64,000 nt of DNA. Origin: Eutypa lata. Lineage: Eukaryota > Ascomycota > Sordariomycetes > Xylariales > Diatrypaceae. The notes under the pieces were generated by a model, which was not told where the DNA came from, made no database searches, and saw only the letters and a program-made list of their open reading frames with translations. The position numbers and the translations under genes are program-made. Positions 12,175 through 24,571 of the stretch are shown here, piece after piece. How positions within the stretch are numbered: position 1 is the stretch's first letter; the number at the start of each line of letters is the position of its first letter. The DNA lies in NCBI GenBank assembly GCA_022661535.1, contig JAKULF010000006.1:310001-374000 (forward strand), in the 5' to 3' direction.

Positions 12175-13041
12175 ATGTCCGTATCAGCTTCGGAACTAGA
12201 GTCTAGCTACCGGGGCTGGCTTGATTGCTTGAACGGGAAAAGATGGGACGAGCTGCAGAAATACCTAGATTCAAAATACGACCATGGCGGACAAGAGTTC
12301 ACCCCTGAGGGCTTCGTAGCCCACATACAGAGCGTCTCGGCGGCGATAGGCTTATCTACCGTCCATGTGGACACGACGCTCATCGACGAGGAGAACCAAT
12401 GTGTTGCAGACATACTCTATGCCAGTTTGAACCCAACTGTGCCATTCCTGGGCCCTGAGCCCACGGGGCGAGAGCTGACCCTGAGGGAATTCCGCTTCAT
12501 CTGGTTCAAGAACGGGAAGTGGTCTAAGGCTACGATGGCAATCAACAGCGACGACTTGCGCAAGCAGATGACGGACTCTAACTACCACCACGACCTCGAC
12601 CTTGTGAGCGGGTGGCCTGTCCCGACAGCGAACAAACTGTCGAAGGAGGAACTGAAGGCTACCTACAGAGGCTATATCGACACCGTTGTTTCCCGCCGGG
12701 GAGAAACGGACTTGGCCAAATATGTCCACAGCGAGGTGACCTTCAACAAGAATGTACTTGCGCTAGACGCGTACCGCGAGATGATAGGTGGTTTCCAGAC
12801 AGCGATCCCGGATCTTGATGTTCAGGTAGATGCTTTAGTGGCACAGGAAGAGACACAGCGCATCGCGGTACGGCTATTGGTATCCGGTACGCCGGCCATA
12901 GAATGGGATGGGCTCGCGGCTGGTCGAGCCGTGGTTTTCCCTGAGTATGCCATCTACCAGATTGTTGATGGCAAGATCCAGAGGGTGTTTTCTATCTCGG
13001 ACTTGGACTCGGCGAAACAACAACAACAGCAACAGCAATAA
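12175..13041 (+). CDS. Tandem SnoaL/NTF2-fold protein with C-terminal polyglutamine
   Basis: Single-exon protein of 288 residues. The start is ATG at 12175; the frame is open slightly further upstream but without an ATG. Two similar halves, about residues 1-140 and 155-285, each begin with an ELxxxYRG(W/Y) helix (ELESSYRGWLD and ELKATYRGYID) and end in a strand such as RFIWFKNGKW or YAIYQIVDGKIQRV, as in SnoaL-like polyketide cyclase/NTF2-fold families. The fold serves cyclases, hydrolases and simple binding proteins, so no reaction can be assigned. The protein ends in seven glutamines from CAA/CAG codons, a likely length-variable tract. No polyketide synthase is nearby, so a role in polyketide cyclisation has no contextual support. 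Confidence 0.82.
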   Translation: MSVSASELESSYRGWLDCLNGKRWDELQKYLDSKYDHGGQEFTPEGFVAHIQSVSAAIGLSTVHVDTTLIDEENQCVADILYASLNPTVPFLGPEPTGRELTLREFRFIWFKNGKWSKATMAINSDDLRKQMTDSNYHHDLDLVSGWPVPTANKLSKEELKATYRGYIDTVVSRRGETDLAKYVHSEVTFNKNVLALDAYREMIGGFQTAIPDLDVQVDALVAQEETQRIAVRLLVSGTPAIEWDGLAAGRAVVFPEYAIYQIVDGKIQRVFSISDLDSAKQQQQQQQ

Positions 13042-15203
13042 TAATAGCTAGTCGGATATCATCACGAACAAGTTTGTGAATAGGGTGGATGGGATTACCC
13101 CTTATTTCCCCCCCCTTCTATAGTGCCTGTGTTATAGGCTAATGCTAGTTGACCACTAGGATGGCACCCTGGTATTGCAGACGGGACGTGAACAATGCTA
13201 TAGCATAGCGTGATGATAACCGTTTTTTTATTAAAATTATACAGAAATTAGTTTGGTTATATAAACTTAGAAAAGAGGAAAACCAACACTCGTTACAATC
13301 GCACTGGGCTTTAACTACCCGATCCGCGGTGTTGTACGATAAGTACAAAACTACATGTTGCACAGATGGGGATGTTGAGATTAGGTATTAACTAAGGTTA
13401 TGATTAAGAATGTCACGCAAATGTTCGAATAGTTACATACATAAGTTAGTTCGTTACCCCCCACATCGAACTAGACCAATTGCGACATGGCACGACATGA
13501 CAAGCAAGCAAGTAAGCAAGCACGGGCTCCGATGAAGTCCTCGGAGGAGGGGCCGATAAATGTAACCTTTTATCTGGTAGTATGTATTGCTGAGTAGAGA
13601 TATTTAAATATCTAGAAAGAGTCATTAACTATTAGTTACCTAAGGTACTTAACCATCTGCTAATTAATTGAAGAGAATATTGAATGCGTGGAGCTCAATT
13701 AACCGTCCCGATGTAGTGTAATACTAAATAGTCAGGAGTTTTAAGCCTTGTTTTCATGCCAATCTACCTGTCGCGTATGAATGGATCTCGCGTTTACTAT
13801 ACTATAATGCATGCGATATTAATATGGCTAGCAGGCTAGGTACATATGTAGCTATCTTAATGTTTCCATGGATCAGATATAAATGCGTTGAAGATCGCCG
13901 AGCGGGAAGAAATTTTGCATATGTAACTACATAGGTCTCCTAAAAAGAGTTACCGGTAAAATGATAGGGTAGCACTGATGAGGAATTGAAATATCGGGCG
14001 AGGGTAACAGCGTTATACTGGGTAGTTATCGATATCACTGGTATGAAGCATGATATCATTGCCGTGAATAATTTGGTCACGATGGTTCACTTTCCCTCCT
14101 CGGTCTGGACTCTGAGTTGTCTTAAGAATTTAAAAGGCGAGTTGGAAGTCAGAAACTACCTCTAACATACATACATAGGATGTTGGGTGTAGGGTATGTA
14201 TTCAAATGCCGTTGAATTTCAAGACGTACCTGCATAAGATCGTCAGCCTGTGCTTCCTGCCCATGTTCCTGCCCATGTTCCTGCCCATGTTCCTAGCTAG
14301 GGGTCTAAATCTGCCCCCGACGACGTTTTCTGTGGAAGTGCCACTGAGTGCCTGAACAAGCCCTGACAAGCTTGACAAGCATTTTGTTGCAATGGCGGAA
14401 ATGGGGGGTCAAGGAGGCGGGAACAGATCGGTCAAGCGCCCGTGCAAATTTAGTGTGCTTATCTTGGCTTGTCTGGGCGTTTTCTCTAGTAAAATCTTCA
14501 ATCCTTGTGGGGGGTCTTGGCGGGACGGGCGTAATTTCGTCCCTTCTCAAATCTCATTTCCTGGACGTCTCTCATTGGACCACTCCCAAGAACTTCAATT
14601 CCAGACTATCGCCCCGTCGTCCCAATGGGCACGGTATGGTACCCAGTCGTGGCCCCAGTCGCGATGCCGCACGTCGCTGCTGGGTTCTTCGCTGCTTGTA
14701 TAGTTCGGGGCATCTCCCAAACCGGCAATATCCATCCTGCCATTGGACCAACCTGTTGCTAGCGAGCGAGTTTGTGGGTTATCTTCTGGTTAACGTTAGT
14801 TAGGGAGTGAAGACCCTCAAATTGGTTATGTTTCTTCACCTCACCTAAGTTTTTCTCTTCTCACCTGTCGCTTTTCGTCGTCGCTCGTTATCGTCGTGGG
14901 CCTTTACGATCCTTGGGGAAACCGCTCCCCTATACGCTCTTTTCTGTTTTATTCAGACCCTTACGCTCTTTTGGCAAACAATCTTTCGAAATCGCAAAAC
15001 AAGAGACCGGATCCTTTTGCTTTCTGTGCGCAAGACCGACATTTTATCCAGATCGACCCGTTCTTCCCCATCGTTGATCCTGTTGATCTTGGACTGTTGA
15101 TAAGCGTATAAGCGCGGATCCTGAGCCTCTTACTGCGCCCTAAAGTCTCCTAGTTTGGAGCAGACACTCATTTTTAACGGAATTAAGAAGTACACTCATT
15201 ATC
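13042..15203. other. Intergenic region upstream of the SUN-family gene
   Basis: AT-rich first half (13.1-14.2 kb), then a more GC-balanced segment with CT-rich tracts towards 15.2 kb, which is likely the promoter and 5' UTR of the SUN-family gene. Open frames at 14305-14803 overlap each other in several frames and show no domain. A 12-bp tandem repeat is listed separately. Confidence 0.55.
14254..14294 (+). repeat. 12-bp tandem repeat (TTCCTGCCCATG) x3.4
   Basis: Three exact copies of TTCCTGCCCATG followed by a partial fourth (TTCCT). It lies about 0.9 kb upstream of the SUN-family start codon. Exact identity of the units suggests recent slippage or selection. Confidence 0.85.
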
Positions 15204-16787
15204 ATGAAGATCACGACGGTACAGGCCGCCATTGGGTCGGTCGTCGGTCTTTTGTCCACCCAAGCTTTGGCTACATTACATCACCGACATCAACATCTTC
15301 ACCACCAGAAGCTCTCTCATACTCACACCATTTCAAGTTCGAGTTACAACGAGAAGTACAACGAACGAAATGCAACCGAACTCCGGAAGAGAGGCTCGAA
15401 AGCATGCCAATTCCCGACAGATAAAGGACTCGTCGCGGTGACCCCGGATGGGAAAAATGGTGGTTGGGCTATGGCTCCTGATCAGGAGTGTGTTGGAGGT
15501 ACCTGGTGCCCAATTGCTTGTCCACCGGGTCAAGTTATGAACCAATGGAAACCTGATACGACCTATAGCTTCCCAGAGTCAACTGTGAGTAGTTATCCTG
15601 CAGTATCGGAGGGGCGGATCATTAATTTTGGACTAGTACGGGGGGCTTTATTGCAATGACGACGGAGAAATCGAAGTCCCGTTCAGTGACGAGCCATGCT
15701 GTGTAGATGGCACTGGCACCGTTGAAGTCGTGAACAAGTGCGGGGACGTCGTATCATGGTGTCAGACAGTCTTACCCGGCTACGAGGATATGATTATCCC
15801 AACAGATGTCTTTGACACCGCTACGATCGCTGTCCCTGGCATGAGTTATTGGGATGCAACTGCTGCGCAGTAAGTATACAATGAATTCGAAAAGGCGCAC
15901 GTGATTCTAACAATGATAGCTACTATATCAACGCTCCTGGTATCGGATCCGATGAAGGTTGCAAATGGGGAGACTCGAGCCAGCCGATCGGAAACTGGTC
16001 TCCATTTGTCGCAGGTGCCAATACAGTTGCCGACGGTTCGACATACGTGAAAGTTGGCCTAAATCCGGTGTGGCAGGAATCATCGCTCTCTGGCACCAAG
16101 CCTGATTTTGGCCTGGAAATCGAGTGCCCTAACGACGACTGCAATGGTATCCCTTGTAAAGTTGATGGTAGCGGTGTTGTGAGCGACAATGAGGCTTCTG
16201 GTGCTGGTGGCTCCCCCTTCTGCGTTGTTACAGTCCCCAAGGGTTCCAAAGCCAACGTTGTAGTGTCGTTTTTGGACGGATCAGGAGGAGGAGATTACTC
16301 GACGAGCTCAGCTCCCGTGGAATCTACCACGTCCGCCGCGCCGACTACCAGTTCTACTCCTACCACGACCAGTACGTCTACCTCGTCGACGCCCACCACC
16401 TCTTCTACAACGACGACGTCATCAACCCCTTCATCGACGTCAACCTCATCGATACCGTCGTCGACAACGAGTTCATCACCGTCGTCAACTTCGACCTCTA
16501 CCTCGACCTCGACATCAACTTCCTCATCGTTGTTGTCGTCATCGACTAGTAGTACTTCAGCCTCTTCCACAGCCTTCCTTGGAGGTATCTTCCAGGAGAA
16601 CAGAACAAGCTCGAACTTTGAATGGGCCAGCCCCAGTTCGACGTCCGGACCCGTGGACCTCAGCACCGCGGAAGCCGAACCCGCACCAAGCGAGACGGAT
16701 TCTAACGAGAACGCTGGAAGTAATCATGGCGGTGCGGCCATGGCTGGCCTGATTGTTGCCTTAGTGGCTGCTGGTTACATGCTGTAG
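15204..16787 (+). CDS. SUN-family cell-wall protein (Uth1/Sim1/Sun4-like), GPI-type
   Basis: Exons 15204-15584, 15637-15869, 15920-16787; introns of 52 and 50 nt, both GT-AG. Product is 493 residues. Residues 1-23 are a signal peptide, followed by a His-rich stretch (about 25-41) and a Lys-Arg site (62-63) typical of kexin cleavage. The SUN domain spans about 66-325, starting ACQFPTDKGLVAVTP and including GGWAMAPDQ, CPIACPPGQVMNQW, GGLYCNDDGE, VSWCQTVLPG and SGAGGSPFCVVTVPKGS, with conserved cysteines. A Ser/Thr-rich linker (about 330-420) and a hydrophobic end (AMAGLIVALVAAGYML) suggest GPI anchoring. Family members act in cell-wall remodelling and septation and are reported as beta-glucan-active. 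The second intron splits a His codon and restores AAHYYINAPG, which supports the model. Confidence 0.94.
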
Positions 16788-18622
16788 AAGCCGGCAGTGA
16801 AGAAGCCACTAGCTCGATGTGACTGGCCCGCTTTCTGTTCTCATATAAATAATTCTCAGCATATCCCACGACCCTGGACGACGCCACATCATTGTTTCTG
16901 GATGATATCTACCGTCCCGCCCTTGGAAATGCAACCCATTTTTTAACGATCTTGTTCCGAAGATGTACGACATTGCAAGAGGATATACCTTTTTTTATTA
17001 TACTGGTTACCTGCACATAACGATCTTATCTACCTTTAGTGTTTATTGTTTATTCTTCGAATCGTCCTATGACGTAAGCGATTACTGTCATGCAGACACC
17101 CTTTTTGCATACTATGCTTCGTGTCTACCTATGGTGGAATACTCCTTTTTCTTGCCTTCTCCATTATACCCCATTGAGCGAGTGGCGGCTTGGTGCATTT
17201 TCTGTTGGCAGCGTATCTTCTGAGCGAGAGGAGCCAGTTATTTCGTGGGATGTTTCGAGAACACCGGGGTGGGGGGAAAGGGATTTGATCTATCTTCTAA
17301 ACGGCCGACGGGCCTGTTTTTTTTCATCTATCCATTATTTGCAAGTCGACGGAGCTTGAGGGAGAAACAAAAACGGGAAGGGTTCGGGTTTTTTATGGGG
17401 GGTTAGTTTCCTTTTTTTATATATCAAGGGCGAAACATACGATCAGACGAAAACGTGATTCCGACACGCAGTTTTTGTTTTTCACTATTATCTTTTTCTA
17501 AGCGAGGAAAGTTCCCCCCCCAACGCGTGGCAACAGAAAACCCCCCTCGCTTGATATAGTGAAGGGCTGGATGAGGAAAGTGACCCGAGGGTTTGGGAGT
17601 TAGCGGGGGAAGGAGAGGGAGGGTTTCTGGCTGGGCTGGCTGTTTGTCCAGGGGCAGAGAAAGAAACTCTGGGAGAGAAATATACGTCCTCGCGGCGGTG
17701 GAACTTTTTTTGCCCTTCTGCTGCGGCTTCGGCCTGCGGATCGTTAGGTACTTACGTTAGTTTGTTCAGGACTGACTGACTGCCTACATTCAGAGCTCTC
17801 CATGCAAGATCAATATGAAGCTCACAAACAAACAAAAAAAACTAGTCCGGACCGAGTAAAATCTTCCGTGTCCCTTGCCATCAAAGTGAATGTCTTGCAT
17901 TCGAGCAGCCGTGTTTGACTCTATGAAGTTATACGTATGTCCTTCACATAAGCACAACGATTTTAGATATATCTACCTTGGAATAGCTTCGTGCTCGTCT
18001 TGCACCTTTTGAAGACAGAACAAAAAGAGAGTAAGTGATCTCACTTACTCCAAGAAATGTCCTGAGGTTTCCTATAGTAGGTACCCAGAGAACCAAACGT
18101 CTCTCGACGTCTGCAAGAATACAGTGAGTGTACATACCAAGCAAACCTCTGGCGCCAATAGCGCTGTCTGTATATAGCAAATCGGAGTTTCTTTCTTTCT
18201 TTATATGTAGCAACATGCCTAACTACATGCAAATGCTCCGCAAGGTATCTCTTAAAATACAGGGGGGTATCATGAACATGCATTAACCATCCATCCATCT
18301 GTATTGATCATATAACCGCTTTTCGGTCGAACCACCTGTCATCCCATCCAACAGGGGGGACTCGTGTATGTCCTGATCGATAGACGCACGTATAAACAAA
18401 ACAACACATACATACGTACATACACACATACACCTAACCTATCCGTGGCGCCCGCCCGTCCTCCTCTCCTCTCCTAACCAGCCATCAGGCTAGTCTAGGG
18501 GTTAGGTAGGTAGGTATGTACGTATGTATGTAGTAGAAACCTCTTTCCTACCTAACCTTGTCTCCACGACGAGATGTACGAAGAAAAAATAAAAAAATAA
18601 AAAAAGTCGATCGAGCCGAATT
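16788..18622. other. Intergenic region between convergent genes
   Basis: 3' flanks of the SUN-family gene and the PCI-domain gene. Contains homopolymer runs, CATA/GTAG microsatellites (about 18405-18435 and 18503-18535) and a CTCCTCTCCTCTCCT tract near 18460. No gene or RNA is supported. Confidence 0.6.
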
Positions 18623-20571
18623 TTATACAGCATCACGGTCCCGCACCCAACCGGGGACCTGCTCGATCTCCTCCCTATCATCCCCGACCGTGACCTCGGC
18701 GACGTTCGGCCACCCAAGCGCCACGGGGCTCTTAGTCCGGGGGCCGGTGACGACGAAGCGGGCCTGGGCGTGGGCGATGAAGCCGACCATGAGGCCCTGA
18801 GCGACTAGGCTCGCCACTATGGCTTCGATGTGCTCCGCCGTGACGGGCATGTTGCCCCAGACGAGGCCCTCGTTTGGCCCGAGTCTCCTCGGGCCCCCCG
18901 GCGGCGGGACCAAGGTCGAGTTGCTGTGTTCTGCGCCCCCTGTTCCTGTTCCGGCTCGGTTCGTGATCGCTCTCAGTAGCATCGGGTTGATATTGTTGCC
19001 GCCGCTGCTCGGTGGCCTCCCCCCCTTAGGTGTGGGGTGAGCCGGCACGTACCCCTCTAGTTTCTTCTGGACGAACTGCGCGGCCGTCAGGAGGTGCGGG
19101 AGCTCGAGCATCGCGGCTATCCTAGAGTCTTCTTCTTCGTCATCAACACTTAGCTGCTGCTGCTGCTGCTGTACGTCGTCGTCGTTGTTATTACGGTTGC
19201 TGTTGTCGTCTTCGTCGTGGGGCACGTAGGTGATGAGGAAAACGCGGCGCGTGAAGGTGCGCCACACGAGCGCGCGCAGGCGGTACGTGAGGGTGAGGAG
19301 CAGGCCCTTGCGCAGGAGCCAGTCCTTGTGGGCCTCGACGGCGTGCTGGAGGGCCGGGAAGCTGCCCGCGCGGATGGCGCGCGCGAGGGGCAGGAACACC
19401 GGCGCGAGGGAGTGCGCCTCGGGGCGCTGGAGGAGCGCCGGCGAGGGGAGCCGCCCCAGGAGCATGTTGCTCGGGATCAGGTACGTCAGGATGAGCGTGC
19501 GGTGCTTCTGGAAGCTCGGCGGCGTCTGCAGGTACGCTTCCTGCAGGCAGCGCGCCGCCCGCCGGTAGTGGTTGTTGATGAAGTGGAACCGCCCCAGGTA
19601 GTACAGGTACGTGACGCGCTGCGCGGCCGGGTAGAACGACAGCGGCGGCGAGTTCTGTGTAATCTTAGTAAACACTTGCGTGGCTATCTGCGTCTTGCGG
19701 CACTGTTTCGGTTGTTGTTGAAGGGTTAGTAATCAGTTTAATACAGAATTTGGTATAGGACAGACAGACAGACACTCTGTAAGAGTTTTGGGGTGGAGGG
19801 AGGGGGACCAACTGACGGCGAACAGCAGCTTCAAGGTAACGTTGGCGAAGATGTAGACGCCGACCTTCTTGCCCTCGGGCTGGGCGTTCCGCAGGCTCGA
19901 CCGGTCCGACAGGCAGGCCGTGAAGATCTTCTGGATGATCTCCGTCGTGTGCTCCACGATGGACTTCTGCTCCTCCTCGCCGCCCGCGTCCACCATCGTC
20001 CGGAGCTGGCGCGTGAGGTCGGGCCGCTTGTTAAGCGTCATCGACAACTTGGATAAGGAGGCGCAAAGGGATATGCTCGTCTGGTACATTATGGTCCCGT
20101 AGGTCGGATGATTAAGCGCGGTCTGACAGGCCCTAGTTGGTACAAGGATCGCCATTAGCCTGAAGATGGAATAAAAAGAAGCAATACACATATATATAGT
20201 ATGTAGAGATGAGAATAGGGATGAGAACAGAAGCGAACTTACGTAGTCAGTGAAACGAGCAGCTGGTGTGCGCCGAGGAGATCCTCGAAGTCGACGTCCC
20301 GCCAGTAGGCGAAGTACTCCCTCATGAAGGCGCGGAAGCCGCCCCAGGCGTTGCCCTGGTCCTCGGGCAGGTCATCCTCGTCGGGGAGGCACTGGTCGAC
20401 GAGCTGGGCGACGGCGTCGTTATTGCGGTAGCCGCCCTTGAGCTCGGCGGCGAGGTCGAGATAGTCCTGCGGCAAGGGGGGTTCGACCTTGAGCCAGTCG
20501 CGCAGCCCTTCGCCGTTCCGGTCCTTGAGGAAGCCTCGGATGTTCGTGAGGAACTTGATGGTCAAGGCCAT
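18623..20571 (-). CDS. csn12: PCI-domain protein, CSN12/Thp1 (PCID2) family
   Basis: Exons 20243-20571, 19817-20159, 18623-19702 (minus); introns of 83 and 114 nt; 583 residues. ATG at 20571 gives the conserved start MALTIKFLTNIRGFL; the frame continues upstream without an ATG. The order is N-terminal helices with DWLKVEPPLPQDYLDLAAEL, a TPR-like superhelix containing QRVTYLYYLGRFHFINNHYRRAARCLQEAY and RTLILTYLIPSNMLLG, then a C-terminal PCI winged helix (MPVTAEHIEAIVASLVAQGLM). Relatives are CSN12, associated with the COP9 signalosome, and Thp1/PCID2, which acts in mRNA export with Sac3. A low-complexity acidic, Asn- and Gln-rich insert (about 386-417) makes it longer than usual. CSN12 naming follows fungal annotation practice; the exact complex is inferred. 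Confidence 0.88.
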
Positions 20572-21356
20572 TGTCGCGAACGAGTCACAAGTCACGGGTC
20601 GCGAGGCACTGGCACTGAGTATGTCTCTTTTCTATCTCCCCCTTTATCTCTCACTCTCTCTCACTCTTGTTCTTTGCTCGCTCTCCGTCTCGAGTCGCAT
20701 CAAAGCATCGCGGCGCGTTGTCGTGACCGTTGTATTCGCTATCCTCGTTCGCACTTTGTTGTCGGATGGTTGAGAAGTAGGTAGTGGTCGGGATTGGCAG
20801 GACTGGTGGACTTTTAACGCGTAAGTGATACACCGTTTTTGTTTAGACAGAGATTGGTCCTCTCCTTTGGTACCACTTTGTTGTTGCTGAGGGAGTGTAC
20901 TTAGATAAGTAGGTAAGCTCAGTGTTACTCAAGCGCATGGTTAAGGCTTCAAGCTGCATGTGAATGTTAGCGTAAATCTAGTTAACTATGGGTCACAGCG
21001 TGTGAGATGGCTCCATATTTAGCGGCAATTGAAGGCTTAGCGGCTTTTCTATGCAGGGGAGTGACATCACAAAACAAACCCATCGTATATCTCATATCTC
21101 ATATCTCATATCTCATATCGCATGCTTATGGCATGTGATATTTTACAAAAATTATAGTGCAATGTCCAGTCTTATCCATCGATGGATTAAATCGGACCTG
21201 TCAACGCGATTTCCCTATTAGATACGTACATCATAAGGCTTGCATCTATCATCATTTGTAGTAACCTTGATTATAGATATAAGACATGTCACGTCTGCAT
21301 TCATCTACGTATGATGGGTATCGAAGCTACCAGTAGGCAGCCTAGCATCTAGGCAT
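20572..21356. other. Intergenic region (PCI gene promoter, thiolase 3' flank)
   Basis: CT-rich tract next to the PCI-gene start (about 20635-20690) is probably its 5' UTR. Further right the DNA is AT-rich, with a 7-bp tandem repeat listed separately. No other gene is supported. Confidence 0.6.
21087..21119 (+). repeat. 7-bp tandem repeat (ATATCTC) x4.7
   Basis: Four exact ATATCTC units plus a partial copy, in the region between the thiolase 3' end and the PCI-gene promoter. Confidence 0.85.
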
Positions 21357-22769
<1,413 letters not shown>

Positions 22770-23922
22770 TTTTAAGCAGTAGAAACAAGAATGCACAAGT
22801 ATACGCTCACAAAAATAATAGAATTAGAACCTGAAGGGGTCATATGAAAGTGAAGAAGTAGAGAAAGAAGAAAGCTTATAGTTGCTCGGTCACCTCCAAG
22901 AATTAAAGCCGAGGGTTATTCCAACATGCAGGCTTTCCGGGGCTATCCACTAGGTAGCTCTAGTTATTACTACCCCAAGTTGCTCGGCTTGCAGCGGGGT
23001 ACATGACAGTTAACCGATTCGTTGGTGGGGTGTATCCTTGTCCCGAATGGCATCTTGTCAATTGCCTAGGTATGTAGGTAGCAGTATTGATATCGACAGA
23101 AAGCTGCTATCTGATTGATATATTATTCGCTGGGTTCTTATGCCTTTGTAGGCATACACACTACTATCTCAACCTATGTACCTTCATCAGCTACCTAAGG
23201 TAATAACAGAGCTAGGGATGCTCCATTCTCTTATTAACATGATTATTAATAGTTACTGGACGCAATTGCATCTCAAGTATTAGGTATAGAAATCCATCGA
23301 TTTTCTTTCTCATTAGGCCTTCGTTAGATGCTTCACTAATAACGCGAGGGACGTCGTAGTTGAGTGACAGCTTCTTCATGTGCTCGTTTGCTATTATTCT
23401 GGTCCAGAACGTTGACACATGTATAGACAGCGTGATATAAACTGGGAATCTTTAGTATTCTTCAGCTATTGTTGCATAGGTATAAATCCAGGTCCATAAC
23501 GTTATTTCATGGGATAAAGACGTTAGAGACAGGATGTACATGTATGCATTAAGCATTGTCACGTGCCAACAAAATGCACAGCTAGCCTCTAGTCTAGCCT
23601 CTATCGTAATCAGCTAATTTGATAACAAGGCTTAACGTTTAGCTTATCAAGGATCCGCGTCGGAGTCTAACTAGGAAGTTGCCTCTCGAATGCCATTCAT
23701 TCGAACCTGACACGAACGACCAGCCTGGAATTCAAGAATCATCATCTACGAATTCCGACTTCGCACTCTGACCCTCTACCCCATCTCAACACCTTATTCC
23801 TACAATCCCACCATTTCCCTTCTACCTAACTATTGACAAAGCAAACTCTACATCTGCGACAACCAAAGAAAAGTGAAGTGTAACAGTGACTCTTCAAGTT
23901 TCCCTTCGCTTTACAATTCAAC
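22770..23922. other. Divergent promoter region between thiolase and UBC2
   Basis: 1.15 kb between divergently transcribed genes. The 200 nt before 23923 are rich in CTCTAC/CCATTTCCC pyrimidine tracts and look like the UBC2 leader. No further gene or RNA is supported. Confidence 0.6.
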
Positions 23923-24571
23923 ATGTCTACCGCAGCCCGCCGTCGTTTGATGCGAGACTTTAAGGTAGGAACGAATCTACCACATAATATTCTTGCGCGA
24001 CGAATAGACTTAATTAATAATACTACAGCGCATGCAAACCGACCCCCCTGCCGGTGTCTCCGCGTCTCCAGTGCCTGACAATGTCATGACTTGGTAAGGC
24101 TCCCTCAGGTATTATTACGGATTCTATCATGGTTGATGCTAATGTTAAACCTGTAAGGAACGCCGTCATCATCGGACCTGCCGACACGCCGTTTGAGGAC
24201 GGTACCTTCAGACTCGTGATGCATTTCGAGGAGCAGTATCCGAACAAGCCGCCCGCTGTCAAGTTCATTAGTCAGATGTTCCACCCTAACGTCTACGCCA
24301 CGGGTGAATTGTGCCTGGATATCCTTCAGAACCGGTGGAGTCCTACGTACGATGTCGCCGCTGTTTTGACGAGCATCCAGAGGTAAACCCCAACATATGG
24401 ATCTACCCCTGTTCATCTTCATATGCTTACACTGGTTCTTGGTTTAGTCTACTCAACGACCCGAACACTGGCTCGCCAGCTAACGTGGAAGCGTCGAACC
24501 TCTACAAGGATAACCGCAAGGAATACACTAAGAGAGTGCGAGAGACGGTGGAGAAGAGCTGGGAGGATTAG
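23923..24571 (+). CDS. ubc2: Ubiquitin-conjugating enzyme E2, Rad6/Ubc2 orthologue
   Basis: E2 that monoubiquitinates histone H2B (with a Bre1-type E3) and PCNA (with a Rad18-type E3), and acts in the N-degron pathway; nuclear and cytosolic. Exons 23923-23964, 24029-24093, 24158-24382, 24448-24571; three introns of 64-65 nt; 151 residues, the usual length in filamentous ascomycetes. Starts [17 protein letters not shown]. The catalytic Cys88 sits in [18 protein letters not shown], preceded by the HPN tripeptide ([10 protein letters not shown]). The C-terminus ends ETVEKSWED, without the long acidic tail of budding yeast Rad6. All three joins restore conserved family sequence, two of them inside codons (Trp36 and the Ser of SIQSLL). 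Confidence 0.97.

Noticed and set aside
16295..16666. Antisense frame of 123 residues, very rich in Asp, Glu and Val
   Set aside because: It is the reverse reading of the Ser/Thr-codon repeat in the SUN-family linker; composition is explained entirely by that repeat.
19217..19729. Plus-strand frame of 170 residues opposite the PCI-domain gene
   Set aside because: Low-complexity Arg/Glu/Ala shadow of a GC-rich coding region.
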